A stretch of 64,000 bases of DNA from Trichinella spiralis (GCA_000181795.3 CM012954.1:5839932-5903931); one strand, 5' to 3'. Counted from the stretch's first letter, positions 38,925 to 51,466 are shown. Program-made: numbers and translations. The notes: generated from the letters alone by a model not told the origin.

Positions 38925-41874
38925 ATGGCAGAAGTTCCAGCAGCCGATGGCGAAACATCCCCTGCTAATGATGCTGCTGGTGTTGTCGGTGGAAAGCTAG
39001 AAGAAAATCACAAGTCGGACACAAGTGGAAAAATAGGCGAAGAAGAAAAGCCGAACGATAAATTATCCAAAGGAAATTTCCTCCAATCCGATTCAACCAA
39101 TACCAGCAACGGCACGTCAGCGAAAGTGACACCAGCAATTGCTATTGGTTTAACTTCAATTTCAGCGCCACTGCATCATCATCGTCAGTCCAATAGTACT
39201 AGTAGTAGCAGCAGCACCAACAACAACACCAACATGACCTCATGTCAAGATAATCTCATCTCTCCACATCCTCATGATTCAGGAAGTAACATTACATATT
39301 TAATAATCATATATATATATATATATACGTATTTTCTTATCATCATCCTTGTTGTTGTTGTTGTTGTATTTCAGTTGCTGCCGATTTGGATGATACAACT
39401 CAATCAGTTACACCGTTGAATTTAACTACGAAAAAAAGGCGTCGTATTGACAATTTGGATGGATTAAGAGCCGCATTTGCCAACAGATCACAACAAATCA
39501 TGGAAAACAACGGTAAAATCAACCACGCCAATAATAATCATTTACCCCTTGCCAGGCTTCAACAACAGCAGCAACAGTTGTTGTTGAACGGTTCGAAATC
39601 GGCTTTCGAAGCCGTCTCTACAGCCGCCTTATTTTCCCAAGATGTGAATATGCCAAGCGCCCTTTCGGCAGCTCTGACCAGTACAACGGCATCACCCCTT
39701 TTGCTCAACCGTCTTCTGCCGTTTACCTTTTTGCCCAACGGTGGCAGCTTTACCAACAATGGCAACAATGGCCAAACTTTACCATCCCAATCTGCTGCTA
39801 CTCTACACCCGCCGTTCAATATCCACGATCTCCTGCTCGGCGGATATTTCACTGCCATGCCCACCACTACAACCACTGGCAAACAGCAACGCCCATTCAA
39901 AGCCTACAATCCAATGGATCCAATGTCCGCATTGCAGGTAATTTAATTCAGTTCAATTCAATTTATTTTATCTTAATCAGTATAATAATTTTGTCGACCA
40001 ATTTCAATAATTAACACATAACAAAAACTTTTCCACTACTACTACTACTACTACTACTAACTACCATTACTACTCCCTTTCTAAATCCGGAATTGGAAAA
40101 TGGCTTCTCTACTCTCTATACTTTTACTTCTCAACTAGAGCGCGCAGCTTTTCAAAAGTCTAGTTGGTAAAATTGTACAACAACAACAACTACTATTACA
40201 CGTGGTGCATGTGCATGCGCGTAAATTTTCTCTTTCTCTTTATTTTATTATTATTTTGTAACTTAATTAATTCATTTTCATATGCATGAATCTTTAATTC
40301 AATTGCCTAACAATAAGAAGTATTGTTTGTGACGAGGAAGTTGAATAGAGTATTTTTTTTCGAAAAAATCCTTTTTTTTTCTTCTTAATTTTTAATTATT
40401 TAATAATAATCTATTTATTTGTAATATAAATATGAAATAGTAGCTAAATTTGAATTTGTTTTCAGTTCGTTAGTTTGTTTCCATTTTTAATATTATTACA
40501 TTTTTTCATTGTTGCTGAATTAACAATAGCTGCGTTGTGCAATCGCATGATTTCACATGACCATTGTTAGTATATTTATAATAATAGATGATCAGTTGTA
40601 GGTTTGGAAATTATTTTTATTTGTTGTGCAATAATTGTTTCCATATTAATTGATTAATTTAGCGTAGGTATTTAAAAAAAAACGAGTTTGAAAAAAGCAG
40701 TTTCCAAAGTTGTTGAATAGAGAGAAACAACGATTGTGGGATAATAATATAATTTCAGATAAATGGATTGAATTTCACGAACGTGAATGGCAATGGTGCA
40801 GCTCTGTTGGGTAATATGCCGGTTGGTAGTGTAAGCACTGCACAATTTTTGAGCGAGCATGTGCTCCATCCGTACAGGCAATACTTGCAGCAGCATCAGC
40901 AGCAGCTGAAAACTCTGCTCGGCGTGGGAACGGGTCGTGGCGCCTCGGGAGCCAGTCAACAAGCACCGGTCGTGCGAACCAAAAGCACAGAAGTCACCAG
41001 TACCCCAACTCCGACGCCGGAAGTGAACGGACGTTGCGCTTCACGTGCTTCATCTTTGCCGTTGCAGTTGGCCGGAGAGATCGCTTCTCTTTTGAATGCG
41101 GACAATCGTGGCAACAGCCATTCCACCAGCGGTGCCCCACTGCTGCCACCATCACCTCCAGAAGTTACCTCCACTTCACATCCGCATACTGATCTACAAC
41201 AGCAGCATCCGAATTTACCGCATGCGAGTGATCAACAACAACAACAACAAGATAACAAATCACAACAACAGCAAAAAGCATCAAAGCAACAAAGACAACA
41301 AAAACGAGATAACACCAGTAACAACAAAGCAGGGCGTCCAGATCAGCAACAACAACAACAACCTGGTGGACGACCAGCATCATCTTCATCCACTGGTTCA
41401 AGCAATAATGGACGTTCGTCGAGTTCAGTTGCTGCGAATGATTCGACCAGTCCAGCAATATCCGACGAGCAACAACAACAACAACAACAGCAGCAGCAAC
41501 ACCAACAGCAACAGCAACAACAAGATTCGAATAATGCTGCTGCAACTGTTGGAACCATGCCAACATCCAGGACGGTACAGCTGAATGGCAATTGTAACAA
41601 CAACAACAACAACACCAACACCAGCAGTGGTGGAGTGGGTCCAAAGCGCAAGGGTCGATTGCAAACGGAACCGCTGAAAGATGAAGCTTATTGGGAACGT
41701 CGTCGAAAGAACAACGAAGCCGCGAAAAGATCCCGAGATGCGCGCAGAGCTAAAGAGGACGAAATTGCCGTCAGGGCAGCACTGCTGGAACAGGAAAATA
41801 TGCGTCTGCGGATTGAAGTTGCCGCTTTGAAAGCTGAAACGGAAAAGTTGCGTCAAATGCTGTTGACTGGCTAA
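38925..41874 (+). CDS. bZIP transcription factor, PAR/CES-2/Giant type
   Basis: A nuclear DNA-binding regulator of the PAR-like bZIP class (relatives: CES-2, ATF-2, Giant, PDP1, HLF), which act in cell-fate and rhythm control. Three exons (38925-39285, 39375-39937, 40759-41874) join in phase to at least 679 residues. The C-terminal 65 residues are the b[43 protein letters not shown], then a leucine zipper ending LRQMLLTG. Residues about 294-308 ([16 protein letters not shown]) resemble the conserved RPFKAYPKDP box of PDP1/Giant-type proteins. [10 protein letters not shown] at about 134-143 looks like a CtBP-binding motif beside a nuclear signal. The middle is low complexity, with many Gln, Asn, Ser and His runs. 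The acceptor at 38844 leaves an open frame before this ATG, so an N-terminal extension is possible. Confidence 0.9.
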
Positions 41875-42948
41875 AATTAGAAAACATCGGAAAGAATTTC
41901 CACTTCTTGTTTATGCAAATTTTCCCATTATGATGATAACAACTGCGATTTGAAGGTTCTTTTCTCTTTTATGTGTGTCTGTGTGTGTGCACTTTGAATT
42001 TAGTTGAGAAGCCATGTTGTTTATCTTGATCTTAATTATTCACTCTTTCTCTTTGCACAGTGATCCAATTTTATCCTTCACATATATATATATAGTTGCT
42101 TTTTCCATTTATGAATAATAATTATATATCTTTGAACTTTTTATCCAAACAATTATTATTGTTTAGTGTTGTTTTCAACTTCTCTATACATCCATACATA
42201 TATGTAATAATATTCGTTTCTGTTCTGTTGTTAGCCATATATAGTCATTCTTTTACATAAGGATTTTATTTTTGAAGCGGGTTCACTGCTGCTGTTTCCA
42301 AAACGAATAAAACGAGTGTTTTTCTTTTCTACTTTTTGAATTTTATCGTTTCCTGATCTTTTTTATTGAATGTTGAAATAAATTTAAATTGAAAAGTAAA
42401 ATCAACATATTCAAATATTTTTTCAAATGAGCAACACATAATAAAAAATACATGCAGAGAGAAAGAGAGAGCAGGTGCGGGTATGGAAGGCAAAAGCTAA
42501 TCGACCGTTTGTGCAAGATCAGATTTTCAAAACGACCATCTGCAATGATGATCGGTCAGCAGAAGGCTCATTTCCTTGTTGCTCGTTAATTCGTCATCGG
42601 GGAGTGGAGCGAAAATCGATCAATATTGGCTTCAATTAAAAGCAATGAAAACGAAAATTATAATCCAATAAAAAGGACAATTTCAGCAAAAAAGCAACAG
42701 ATAACGTGGACAGTATGTTTGTATAAAAATATCTCCACATTCAATCAATACAGCAGATAGATAGATGTGAATAAATATTTTTATTTTCTAACAAATTGAA
42801 ACATGTAGGTTAAAAACACGTTGTTTGCATACTGTAGTGTATGAATGAGGAAGAAATGAAAAACTGTAAAAAAATGGGGAAACGGATTTCATCGGGGTTT
42901 TTATTTTCTTTGGTGAAGTTCAAAATTTTATTTTTTATGTTTTTTTTG
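41875..42948. other. 3' flank of bZIP gene and spacer
   Basis: AT-rich DNA that probably holds the bZIP 3' UTR (short GT and TA runs near 41970-42100; AATAAA-type signals further on). No other gene is seen. Confidence 0.5.
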
Positions 42949-43147
42949 TCATATTTGTTTGATATCACTTGCTAAAGGAAAAGCACCTGCTGCTGCTTGA
43001 ACTGGATCCGCTTCACACAACGGCCACATGGTGCGGAAAAAGAAGCAACAAGCATGCGGAATTGAATATTCACCAACCATCGTAACGCATCCTGCTATCA
43101 TAAAAACTGCAATCACTGGGGCTGCACCCGTTTTTGCAGTTGGTGTG
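42949..43147 (-). CDS. Orphan coding-like exon, unknown
   Basis: On the minus strand a GC-richer 199-nt stretch follows an acceptor (AAATTTTAG) and is open to a TGA at 42949-42951. It reads TPTAKTGAAPVIAVFMIAGC, then a further hydrophobic and Cys-containing part (EYSIPHACCFFFRTMWPLCE) and ends AGAFPLASDIKQI. One hydrophobic segment is present, so a small membrane or secreted protein is possible. It must be a 3' terminal exon, since it opens in phase 2. A possible signal-peptide exon (MKNVALYFIILLVTN) lies at about 43370-43405 but its donor phase does not fit this acceptor. I do not recognise it. Chance is not excluded. Confidence 0.35.
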
Positions 43148-43536
43148 CTAAAATTTAAAAAAAAACTTGCGAACCCAATAAATTAAAAAAAAAGCTTCCA
43201 ATCTCATTATCGTATTTTATTTTATAAACGAGCGGAAAAATTACCCTTGGCAAGCTTAAAGAATCGTAAAAAATTTCAACAGATGAAGAAACAAATAAAA
43301 GAGCAAAATCATCCAAATGAAAAATTACTTCCAATACCAAAAGATACTGACTAGGAAATTATTCGTTACAAGCAAGATAATAAAATACAACGCAACATTT
43401 TTCATTTTTATATTCATTTATTTCAAAATTTTTTAATTTATACAACTCTAATGATTTAATTAAACTATGAAATGCGCATTTGTAAAGCTGTCTGTCATCT
43501 AAATATCACTCGGTGAACATGAAATCAAACAACTGC

Positions 43537-43599
43537 TTATTCATTATAGTGCTTTATTCATTTATTAATTATAGTGCTTTATTCATTTATTCATTATAG
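43537..43599. repeat. 25-bp tandem duplication at C1D 3' end
   Basis: A 25-nt unit at 43537-43561 is repeated with one change at 43562-43586 and begins a third time to 43599. On the minus strand each unit carries AATAAAGC, so the duplication copies the likely polyadenylation signal of the C1D gene, whose stop codon lies 27 nt away. Confidence 0.85.
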
Positions 43600-43625
43600 G
43601 ACAATCGTAATGTTTCAGCAATTGT

Positions 43626-44317
43626 TCAATCTCCAGAAATTTCTTCAACTTTGCGAATCTTCTTCGGAACCGAACCGCTACATCCGGCATCTTCATCCTC
43701 TGCCGATATCTAAAAGAACCAAAAACTAAACCATCAAAGTATTCAACAATTAAAAGCTCATTAAATTTACCTGCTTCAAGGGTCGGCTTACCGGATTCCA
43801 CAAAGCACTGCGCAACAATCGCTTGCATGCTTCTACATTCACTTTAGGCCGTTCGCCCCCCTCTTCCATTAATTTGATACTCTCGAAACGACCTTTGATG
43901 CGCAACTGAAAACCAATAAACATCATCTAACAGATAATTGAATATAAGCAATATCAATTACGAGATGATGTTTTAGCAATGAATTCGTCGGATCGATGCC
44001 CTTGCTCCTCATGAAAGCTAAAAAATAACAACTAAGAAAAAATTGAACAATGTCTTGGGATTTTTACATGCAAACAGTGAATTTATCATCCACTGCATTG
44101 TTAGCATTAATCGAATCTTCTCCAAAGGGTTAGCCTGAAACACACTTTGTGTGACAAAACGGAAAAAAGTAATGATTACCAACAGAATTACCGAATTCAA
44201 ACGATCAGCAAAAGCAACTTTTTTAAGTTTCTTCACCATCTTTTTCACTTCTTTAATAGTGTTCACAATACTCAGGAGTTTTTCCAAACTTTCAACATTA
44301 CACACTTCTGTTGACAT
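43626..44317 (-). CDS. C1D: Nuclear exosome cofactor C1D (Sas10/C1D family)
   Basis: C1D (yeast Rrp47/Lrp1) binds the exosome nuclease Rrp6/EXOSC10 and helps process structured RNAs in the nucleus and nucleolus. Five exons (44192-44317, 44068-44134, 43962-44017, 43792-43905, 43626-43709) join in phase to 148 residues. An N-terminal helical part (MSTEVCNVESLEKLLSIVNT) leads to the family core ANPLEKIRLMLTMQWMINSL, ASFMRSKGIDPTN, LRIKGRFESIK and EACKRLLRSALWNP, which aligns with human LEQAKVDLVSAYTLNSMF, YLATQGVNP, ELERIRVYMNRVKE and RFVKNALWEP. The tail is acidic, then basic (PKKIRKVEE). It is head-to-head with the aftiphilin-like gene. Confidence 0.9.
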
Positions 44318-44818
44318 CTTGATTCGAAACTTCCTGCAACTGATTATTATCTATTAAAAATACACCACACAAGCACAAAAGCCTTGCGTAGAATGCTTAT
44401 GTTTCAACAGTTTGCATACTGTAAGAAAATTAGGAACAAATTTTTAATGATACATTTTTAATAAACAAAATTTCATGACAAATCAAATTTCATTCTACTG
44501 ATGAATTCAATTGGAAAAACGCATCATTATTATTATTGACTATGCAAATAATATGAAAATATGAAAAACTACAACAATGTGCTTATCGTTTATTATAAAA
44601 GCTATTTTTTGTTCATAAATAAATTGAACATATATTAATTTTGAATTATTTTTGCGTCAACCTTTCATAGTTGTAATAAAAAAATTTAAACTTGAAGAGC
44701 ACATTTTACTGTATAATCAGTATATGACTATACCGATAATGGCTGCTGTCTAATATAGTTCAGTCCTTACTGTACGTAAGAGTGGATTGAGTTGATTCAT
44801 ATTTGCAATTAGTTATTC
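44318..44818. promoter_or_regulatory. Divergent spacer, C1D / aftiphilin-like
   Basis: A 501-nt spacer lies between two head-to-head start codons and probably acts as a bidirectional promoter. It is AT-rich, and I can assign no specific factor site. Confidence 0.5.
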
Positions 44819-46957
44819 ATGAGTTCATTAGATGATGAAATAATTGAATGTGTTACTCCGGTAACTTCTGCAGATGACTGTAATTTGATCAAAGAAGAAG
44901 ATTATTTGAATAATGACACTGAACAGAATATTATCAATAATGTGAAATTTGTGGAAAAATCTGCATTGGAAAATTCGACCGCAACCCAATCTGTGAAGTC
45001 CGACGGTGAGCTTCAGAAAGTGACTGAAAATGTAGAACCCACAGAAGACGAAGATGAAGATAGTTTTGGTGGTTTCGTAGCGGCAAGTTTCACTTCAGTT
45101 GGTCAAAATCACGTCGAATCGTCTGAAGCTGACAATTTCTCAGGATGTACAACATCACAAGTTGATGCAAATGAATGGGTTGACTTTTCAAGCGCTCCAT
45201 TTCCTGCGCAACCGGTTCCTGTACAAGATTGTTGTTTGAATTTTGTAAGTGAAATTTTATTTTGAGCATTATAATTTTTGTTTCCACATTTTACATTTGC
45301 ATTTTTGCCTGTTTATATTGAACTGTTGATTATGTCATCATTGAATTTTTGTCATTGGTTTGTTTCAACGTAAAATGACAGTCAACGCTTATTTATTTTC
45401 TTTTGACAGATGAGTAAATTTGCAATTTTGCACAGCTTCAGTGTGAACGTTTAAATCAAGTTTTTGCAATTTTGTACCAATTATTCGAAATTTAATTTTT
45501 TTTTAATTCTTAAATTGACAGCACACAGATGAAGAGAACAGTAAATTTGGCTAGAATATTCTTCACTGTTTACGGTGACAGATTAATTAGTTAATTGTTG
45601 TGAACTGATTAATTGAACTTTTAATTGTAAAAGTGATGATTTTCTGTTGTTCATGAATCATTTTTATGGTGATGTATTTTCAAACTTTTGTGGCAAATTA
45701 AACCGGTTGTTGATTGACCAAACTTGGTTTGAAGATTGATTTTTATTTGAATTTATAATTTGTTTTTCTGTAAAAATTTATAATTTAAAGATATGTTGAA
45801 CGTTCAATTTGTGTACAACAATTAATTTGAAGTACATAATAAATACATATTTGTTGGCTTTATTTTGATATTTATTTGTAGACGTCGTTGACAAAGCAAA
45901 TGCAGTCGGTTTTATCATGCGCGTTTCCTTCAAATTTTGATAAGAGTGACAATGTTGATTCTAGTAGGAAGTTGTTCAGATTGGCCCAAGTACTGGATGA
46001 CGACCTAAAAGAATACGACGAAAACAGTTCCCATTTTTGGTAATTTAACTTTTTCATCTTAATACGTGTCATTTCAGATATATACTTTTTTTTCTTTTTT
46101 TTAAGTATAACTTCCAGAAATTTGTGGCATTCACTTCGAACGATAGAGGATGCCAATGCGTTAAATTATCGTTGGGCAAATTCGCTTTTGTACAATGTTT
46201 ACTTGTCTGCGTTAGGGATGAATGTAACGCTTGTATGTTTTTTTAAATGGTTTTGTTTTTAAAAGTGTTTTTTTTTCGAGATTTAAAGTAATGACGTATT
46301 TTATTGTAATTGATCAACCGTGATATGATGTGTTGTTTAGAGTTTAAATAGAGGTGAATCGTGCGGTTTGTTAAATATATTTTATATATGTAATATGCAT
46401 AATGAAGAAGAAAATTAATAAAGCAACATTAAATTTAGGCTCAATCTGCAAAGTCGAATCTACCTTTGTTCGCAACTCAGCTAACATCGTCTTCGTTAAT
46501 TCCGGAGAAGCTTACATCTTCTGCTGCTGCAAGTTCTTTGACCTTTTCTTGTCAGAACAAAGTACCGGTATCTGAGACAGTTGATTTTGCAAGTTCTTCG
46601 CAAAATGGCGTTGATCAAATCAGTCTGTCTTCTGGTATGATTAATTGAAAAGGAAAAAAATTGATTTTTTTTCATTTTTGGCATAATTTTTAAGCAGCAC
46701 CGTTCAATATTACTGCGGTAGATTTGGACATATTTTTGCGCGACAAAGAACCCGACAAGGGCGGTAAGGCTCCTTGGGAAGAGGATTTGGAATTGCTCGG
46801 TTTGGGTGATGTGAATTTGAAGGGGTCAAGTGATATGCAAAAATCTGCTGGTCATTCAGATTTCAAATTTGGCAACGGCAACGCGACAGGCTTGTCGAGC
46901 ATAATCGATTCAAACAGTGCATCTTCTGTTTCGACTGTTAAAGATGTGAAGAAGTGA
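44819..46957 (+). CDS. AFTPH: Aftiphilin-like clathrin/AP-1 accessory protein
   Basis: Aftiphilin works with clathrin and AP-1 at the trans-Golgi network and endosomes. Five exons (44819-45244, 45882-46039, 46106-46232, 46439-46634, 46698-46957) join in phase to 388 residues, much shorter than the vertebrate protein. The acidic N-terminal part has EDEDEDSFGGFVAASF and ANEWVDFSSAPFP, the D-F-G-G-F and W-x-x-F-type motifs that bind adaptor ear domains. The conserved domain reads NLWHSLRTIEDANALNYRWA, NSLLYNVYLSALGM, then LPLFATQLTSSSLIPEK, matching human LWTELQDLHDAHGLKYQW and VPMYAAGLGMLEPTKE. LELLGLGD near the C-terminus resembles a clathrin box. Intron 1 is 0.64 kb; the others are short. The family call rests mainly on the central domain. 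Confidence 0.82.
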
Positions 46958-47689
46958 TCTTCGCTGAGTATTATATAATTAATAATCATCGTGTAACGAT
47001 AGCATGGAAAGGATTTTTGACTATCAGAAGAAAATGATGCACTAGCCGGTGCAATTGTTGTAGCTGAGGACCAAATGTTGTTGTTGTTGTTGTTTGTTCA
47101 CTTTTACTTCATACATTGTTATGTTCAATTTTGAACAAGTAGCTCTAATGTTGCATATCGATTTATCCCGGTATATTGACGAGAAATGCCACGTTTCATT
47201 AGTGATGGCGATTGATTAAAATGGATGAATTGCAAAAAAGAAGCATTTGCTTGAAATGAAATGCACTTCATGATAAAGTTGTTTATGGAAATACAAAAAT
47301 TGGCTTTTATTATTGCTCAAAGTACCTGTTTATTGTACGGGTCAATTTTCATGCTGTTGTAAGTTTTACAAAATACTACGACTACTTGAAGTGATGATGT
47401 TTCTAATTGTTTTATCCGAGAAGAAAGTACTTTTATGAAGAAATCAGCATCAATTCAACGTTATTATTTATTTATACGTAGTATTTTTGTACAGTTCAAT
47501 ATTAAAGAGAAAAAATGAAGATATAAAGTTAGCATTAACTGCATTATGCATGACCAAGCGGTAAGCAGCGGAGCGATGAACGATGGTGGTTAATATTAAA
47601 TATTATTGTTGAATAGTGCATATTATACGTATTTTCATATGTTTGTTTGTTTTAAGCGAATTTTTTCTTTAAAATCCTGAAAATTTGGC
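46958..47689. other. Convergent 3' spacer, no gene seen
   Basis: AT-rich spacer between the convergent aftiphilin-like and Quiver-like genes, presumably two 3' UTRs. A TTG/GTT run near 47081-47092 is the only repeat. Confidence 0.5.
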
Positions 47690-50600
47690 TCAACCAATCA
47701 ACCATGCACCGAAAACGAATGCAACCACAGAGCTGCAGAACAGTGAAGGCGACTGGCGTGCTTGGATTGCCAAATTGCAGCCGTCGGTGCTGCAAGTTTG
47801 CACGCAACCGCTGAAATAATGCTCGTCGAGTATAAAATGACCGCAGTGACTCATGCGCACAATTTCGGTATCTGCCGTCAACGACCCGCTGTCCATTGCA
47901 CACGTACGTACGACGACGGAAAAATTGCGATTCGCAGCTGCAACACAATTTTCATGTACGCAATCATCGCGAACAAAATGCTACTTGACAATAAGTAAGT
48001 GTTTACTGTATTATAGTCAGTGCAATTCAAAAATGTTCAGTTTAAGTTGATTAGTGAATTTTAATTCCAAACGTATACTTTTTTTTAACTCTAAAATATA
48101 CGAACGGATAGATTTTGCGTAAATGTTTTTTCTCTCAAGAATACTCATTTTCATTGAAATGAGAAAATCATCATGTTCTGATTTTCAAAAAATTTTTATT
48201 GATTTTTAATTTTGAATACTAGCTTTTATTATGAAAGTGTATCATTGAGGGAAGATTATTTGTTTGCTTTTCTTGTTCTCTTGCTGCAACTTGAATGTCT
48301 TTATTTTAAAGCAAAACTAGCAGAAATTGTCTAGTTGTTTTCGCTTGTTATATACTTTTTCGAAAAGAATGAAAACAATGAACAGCAGTTGTCTTTTATC
48401 AGTAGAAAATTTATTGAAAGTTGCAAAAAAGAGAAAATTCTTGAAAAGTTATTTGTATCTTTTATCTACTTTGTCAGCATATTATTTTATAATAATATAC
48501 TAGACGCTGGTGTTTTATTATTCTATTTAAGCTTATGGAGTTGAGTTTTTAAATTTATAATGCATCATAACCCCACCCTTTCAACATCCCAAACACACAC
48601 ACACACACACACACAAGTACAACTTACTAGAAACACCGGAAACTTTGATGCAGTGGTCAGCGGGAAAATATCCCCGGCGATCCTTTCTGTAAGCCATACA
48701 GTCAGGTTGTAAATAATTCACTCCTGGATAGTCTGTATTGAACGTGTCCTCGCAGTATGGATCCGATCGATTTATCGAACTGCACACGTAGCATGTTAAG
48801 CAGAGACCTTTGAAATGGAAAAAAAGGAAGAAATTAGTTTAAATTGGCATAGAGAAAACAGGAAAATTAACATTCCCCCTTTTGCACTGTGCTTATTATA
48901 TTATGAAAAGAAAAGAAAATGAAAAGAGGAAATATTATTATTTCATTTTTTTCAATTGATAAACTTTTCATTGTCGCTGTTCACATATACGAGGGGTAGT
49001 GACGCGTTAGCATAGGACGATTCATTCTTTCATCTTCTATTTTATAAATTTTCCCATTCACGCTGAGATTTGTGAATTTAATATTTTGCTCGTCGTCGAT
49101 GATTCACAGCTTTTATGCAATACTATTATTTCATCTATTTATGATTATTTTAATTTCAATCGGTTTTTTGTGTATTATTTGATGATTTTTCGGTGTTGTG
49201 GAATTGGAATTTGTGAAAGGGTAATTTTAGTAAAATAATGTACAAAATCGATCGACTTGGCCTCCATTTTGACAATTCACATCTATAATATAGTTGTGAC
49301 CAGGATTGTCGGTTTTTAATCAGGGTGATTAAAAATTGCCGCTTTTCTCCAACCTTGTTGTAATCAATATCGATCAATTTCTTTTTTACTACTCGAATAC
49401 AAACGATAGCATCAGGGATGTTCTACTTCTACTTTATCTTCTTCTTCATTTTTGTGAATAGAAAGCACAAGCTTTTCTGCTGCTGCTGCTAATTTTGCCG
49501 GAAAGAGATGTATCGATTTGCGCGGCACTTGATTCCAGAAAGCAATAGCTAACCGGGCTTGTGCATTGGTTTTGCTTTTTCTTTCGTGATGTCACTTTCA
49601 CTTCCTCTTTTTATTTATTTATATTTTTTTATTGATTGACTTACTGACTCACTGATTGATATAAATTCCTTTTTAAGGTGTGTTCATGGGGTTTGATGTT
49701 TTTTTTCACATTCATTTTTGAATTTTTCTCTTCTCTTCTAAAATACACACAACAATCTCGACGGATTTTCAAATTCAAAAAAAACAACTACAACACACAC
49801 ATAATAAGATTAAATGGGGGAAATTTGAAATATTTTTCACCAATTAACCCAATTGTTATTGGTGAGCTGCGTTTCTCGAGTCTACATGCTTCTTTTTTGT
49901 GCATGCATAATTGATTCATTTGTCATTTCATGAGGCAGCAACATTTTTTTCACGTTGTTTGATAAAAGTGAATCTTTCGTCGAAGGAAATAATGAACTAA
50001 ACTTTCGTTGAGAAAAAAAGTAAATTCAGTTTCAAATTTTGTATCAACTCTTTTACAACGTCAGTCGATTTTATTATTTATTATACAAGTGAAAAAAATG
50101 TGCTCATACGATGCTTCTTCTTCTTCTTCTTCTTCTCACATCAAGTGGTTCGTTTTCACGCTCAAATGAAAGTGAACTTGAGGCCAAATCGATTCGTGAC
50201 ATGGGATATAGCTTTGGATAATTTTATTTATTTATTTATTATTATTTATATTTCCAATGAATTCCAATGTTTGAAGCGAATGTTCATGCTTGCTTGATTG
50301 CTATTTCTGGCGGTGATTTCGTAAATGATCAACAACAAACAAATTAATAAAATATCGATTTTGCCATTTGAAAATTTCATAATAATAATAATAAGAATAT
50401 ATTTGTAAAATTGACATCTTGATAAATAATTTTTCCAATCAATATATAGAATGATGAAAATAATTTTCCCTCTTGTCTGATTTTCTCGGTCAAATGTTGT
50501 CGTTTATTATTTTATGAACAAGTTGAAAAAATTTCACTCGCATTTCGCAGCATAGTCGACACACGTATAGTAGAAGTATCCATTCACTATTGCTGGTGAT

Positions 50601-51193
50601 GAGTGATATTTTTGTCAGTTTAAATTATCCTACTTGTGTACAGAATGTGTACATTCGCGCTCTTAGTTGGAAAAGGAAAATTGTTCAATCCGCCGGATCA
50701 AGTGTCCCATTGGAAGCGACACGTGACTTGAACATTTGAACGGTGCTAATTACAAACTTGCAAGGTTTGCATGCGGGCGGCTTTGATCGATCGATCGGAG
50801 CTTTGTTTATCTTGTTATAAGCTGGGAAACAAGTGCAAAAGAGGTCGAATGGATAATTGAAAAGAATAATTTTTGTAAATGCCACAGTTTGAAAATGAAA
50901 GAAGAAAAAAGTTTATATAAAAAGATTTGCAGTGAAGAAAAGGATTTTCTGCCGAGGTGCTTGTTGTTGTTGTTTTTTTTTGTCTGCATGATTTGAAATG
51001 ATCCATCAAAAAGCAGAAAATATTGTACAGAAAGACAATTTCCATAACACACAAGCACAGTGAGTGGGATCAACAGCGGGGAAAATGATTATTATGTAAA
51101 AAATATTAATGTGAATTTACCTGCGGGTAAGAGAAGAAGCACGGCAGTGACGAGAACGACGCTCAACGAGCTTCTTTGTACAATCCATCCCAT
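47690..51193 (-). CDS. Quiver/Sleepless-type Ly6 GPI-anchored protein
   Basis: Quiver/Sleepless proteins are small GPI-anchored Ly6/three-finger proteins that tune potassium channels or nicotinic receptors in neurons of insects; roles in other animals vary. Three exons (51121-51193, 48628-48807, 47690-47937) join in phase to 166 residues. The first exon is a signal peptide (MGWIVQRSSLSVVLVTAVLL then LLPAG) and its phase-1 donor fits GLCLTCYVCSSINRSDPYCE after a 2.3-kb intron. The mature domain has DTFN, PDCMAYRK, RGYFPADHCIKVSG, VVVRTCAMDSG, HCGHF and the closing CVQTCSTDGCNLA, the Ly6/Quiver cysteine order with the final C-N pair. A hydrophobic C-terminus (SLFCSSVVAFVFGAWLIG) fits a GPI signal. 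The first exon is placed by phase, signal-peptide character and splice site, not by homology. Confidence 0.85.
48593..48614. repeat. (AC)n microsatellite in Quiver-like intron 1
   Basis: About eleven AC dinucleotides lie just inside the long first intron's neighbour region, immediately 3' (minus-strand sense) of exon 2's donor at 48626-48627, so the repeat sits in intron 2 close to the splice site. Confidence 0.85.
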
Positions 51194-51366
51194 ACTATTT
51201 TTTTGTCAACCTTGGCAATGGTCTTCTGAATCCCATAGCAGTGAACGATTGGAACTGCTGGCAGGGCGTGGACAAAGCAGAAATACAGAGAAAGAGACAG
51301 AGGTGTGTTGTGTTTTGATCTTCTTTGTTCGATTTCAAACCTAGCTGCTGTGTGGAAAGCTGAAGA

Positions 51367-51466
51367 AGCAGCAGCAATAAGCAGCAGCAGCAGCAGCAGC
51401 AGCAGCAATAAGCAGCAGCAGTAGCAGCAATGGCAACTGCAGCCAGCAGCAATAAGCAGCAGCAGT
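51367..51466. repeat. Imperfect (AGC)n repeat
   Basis: Several blocks of AGC triplets interrupted by AAT and other triplets. It lies just upstream of the Quiver-like start codon. A plus-strand frame through it ends in low-complexity sequence and is not convincing as a gene. Confidence 0.85.

Noticed and set aside
41165-41651. Long open frames antisense to, or in other frames of, the bZIP exon
   Set aside because: They are shadows of CAA/CAG repeats, giving Cys/Leu/Val runs, and carry no domain.
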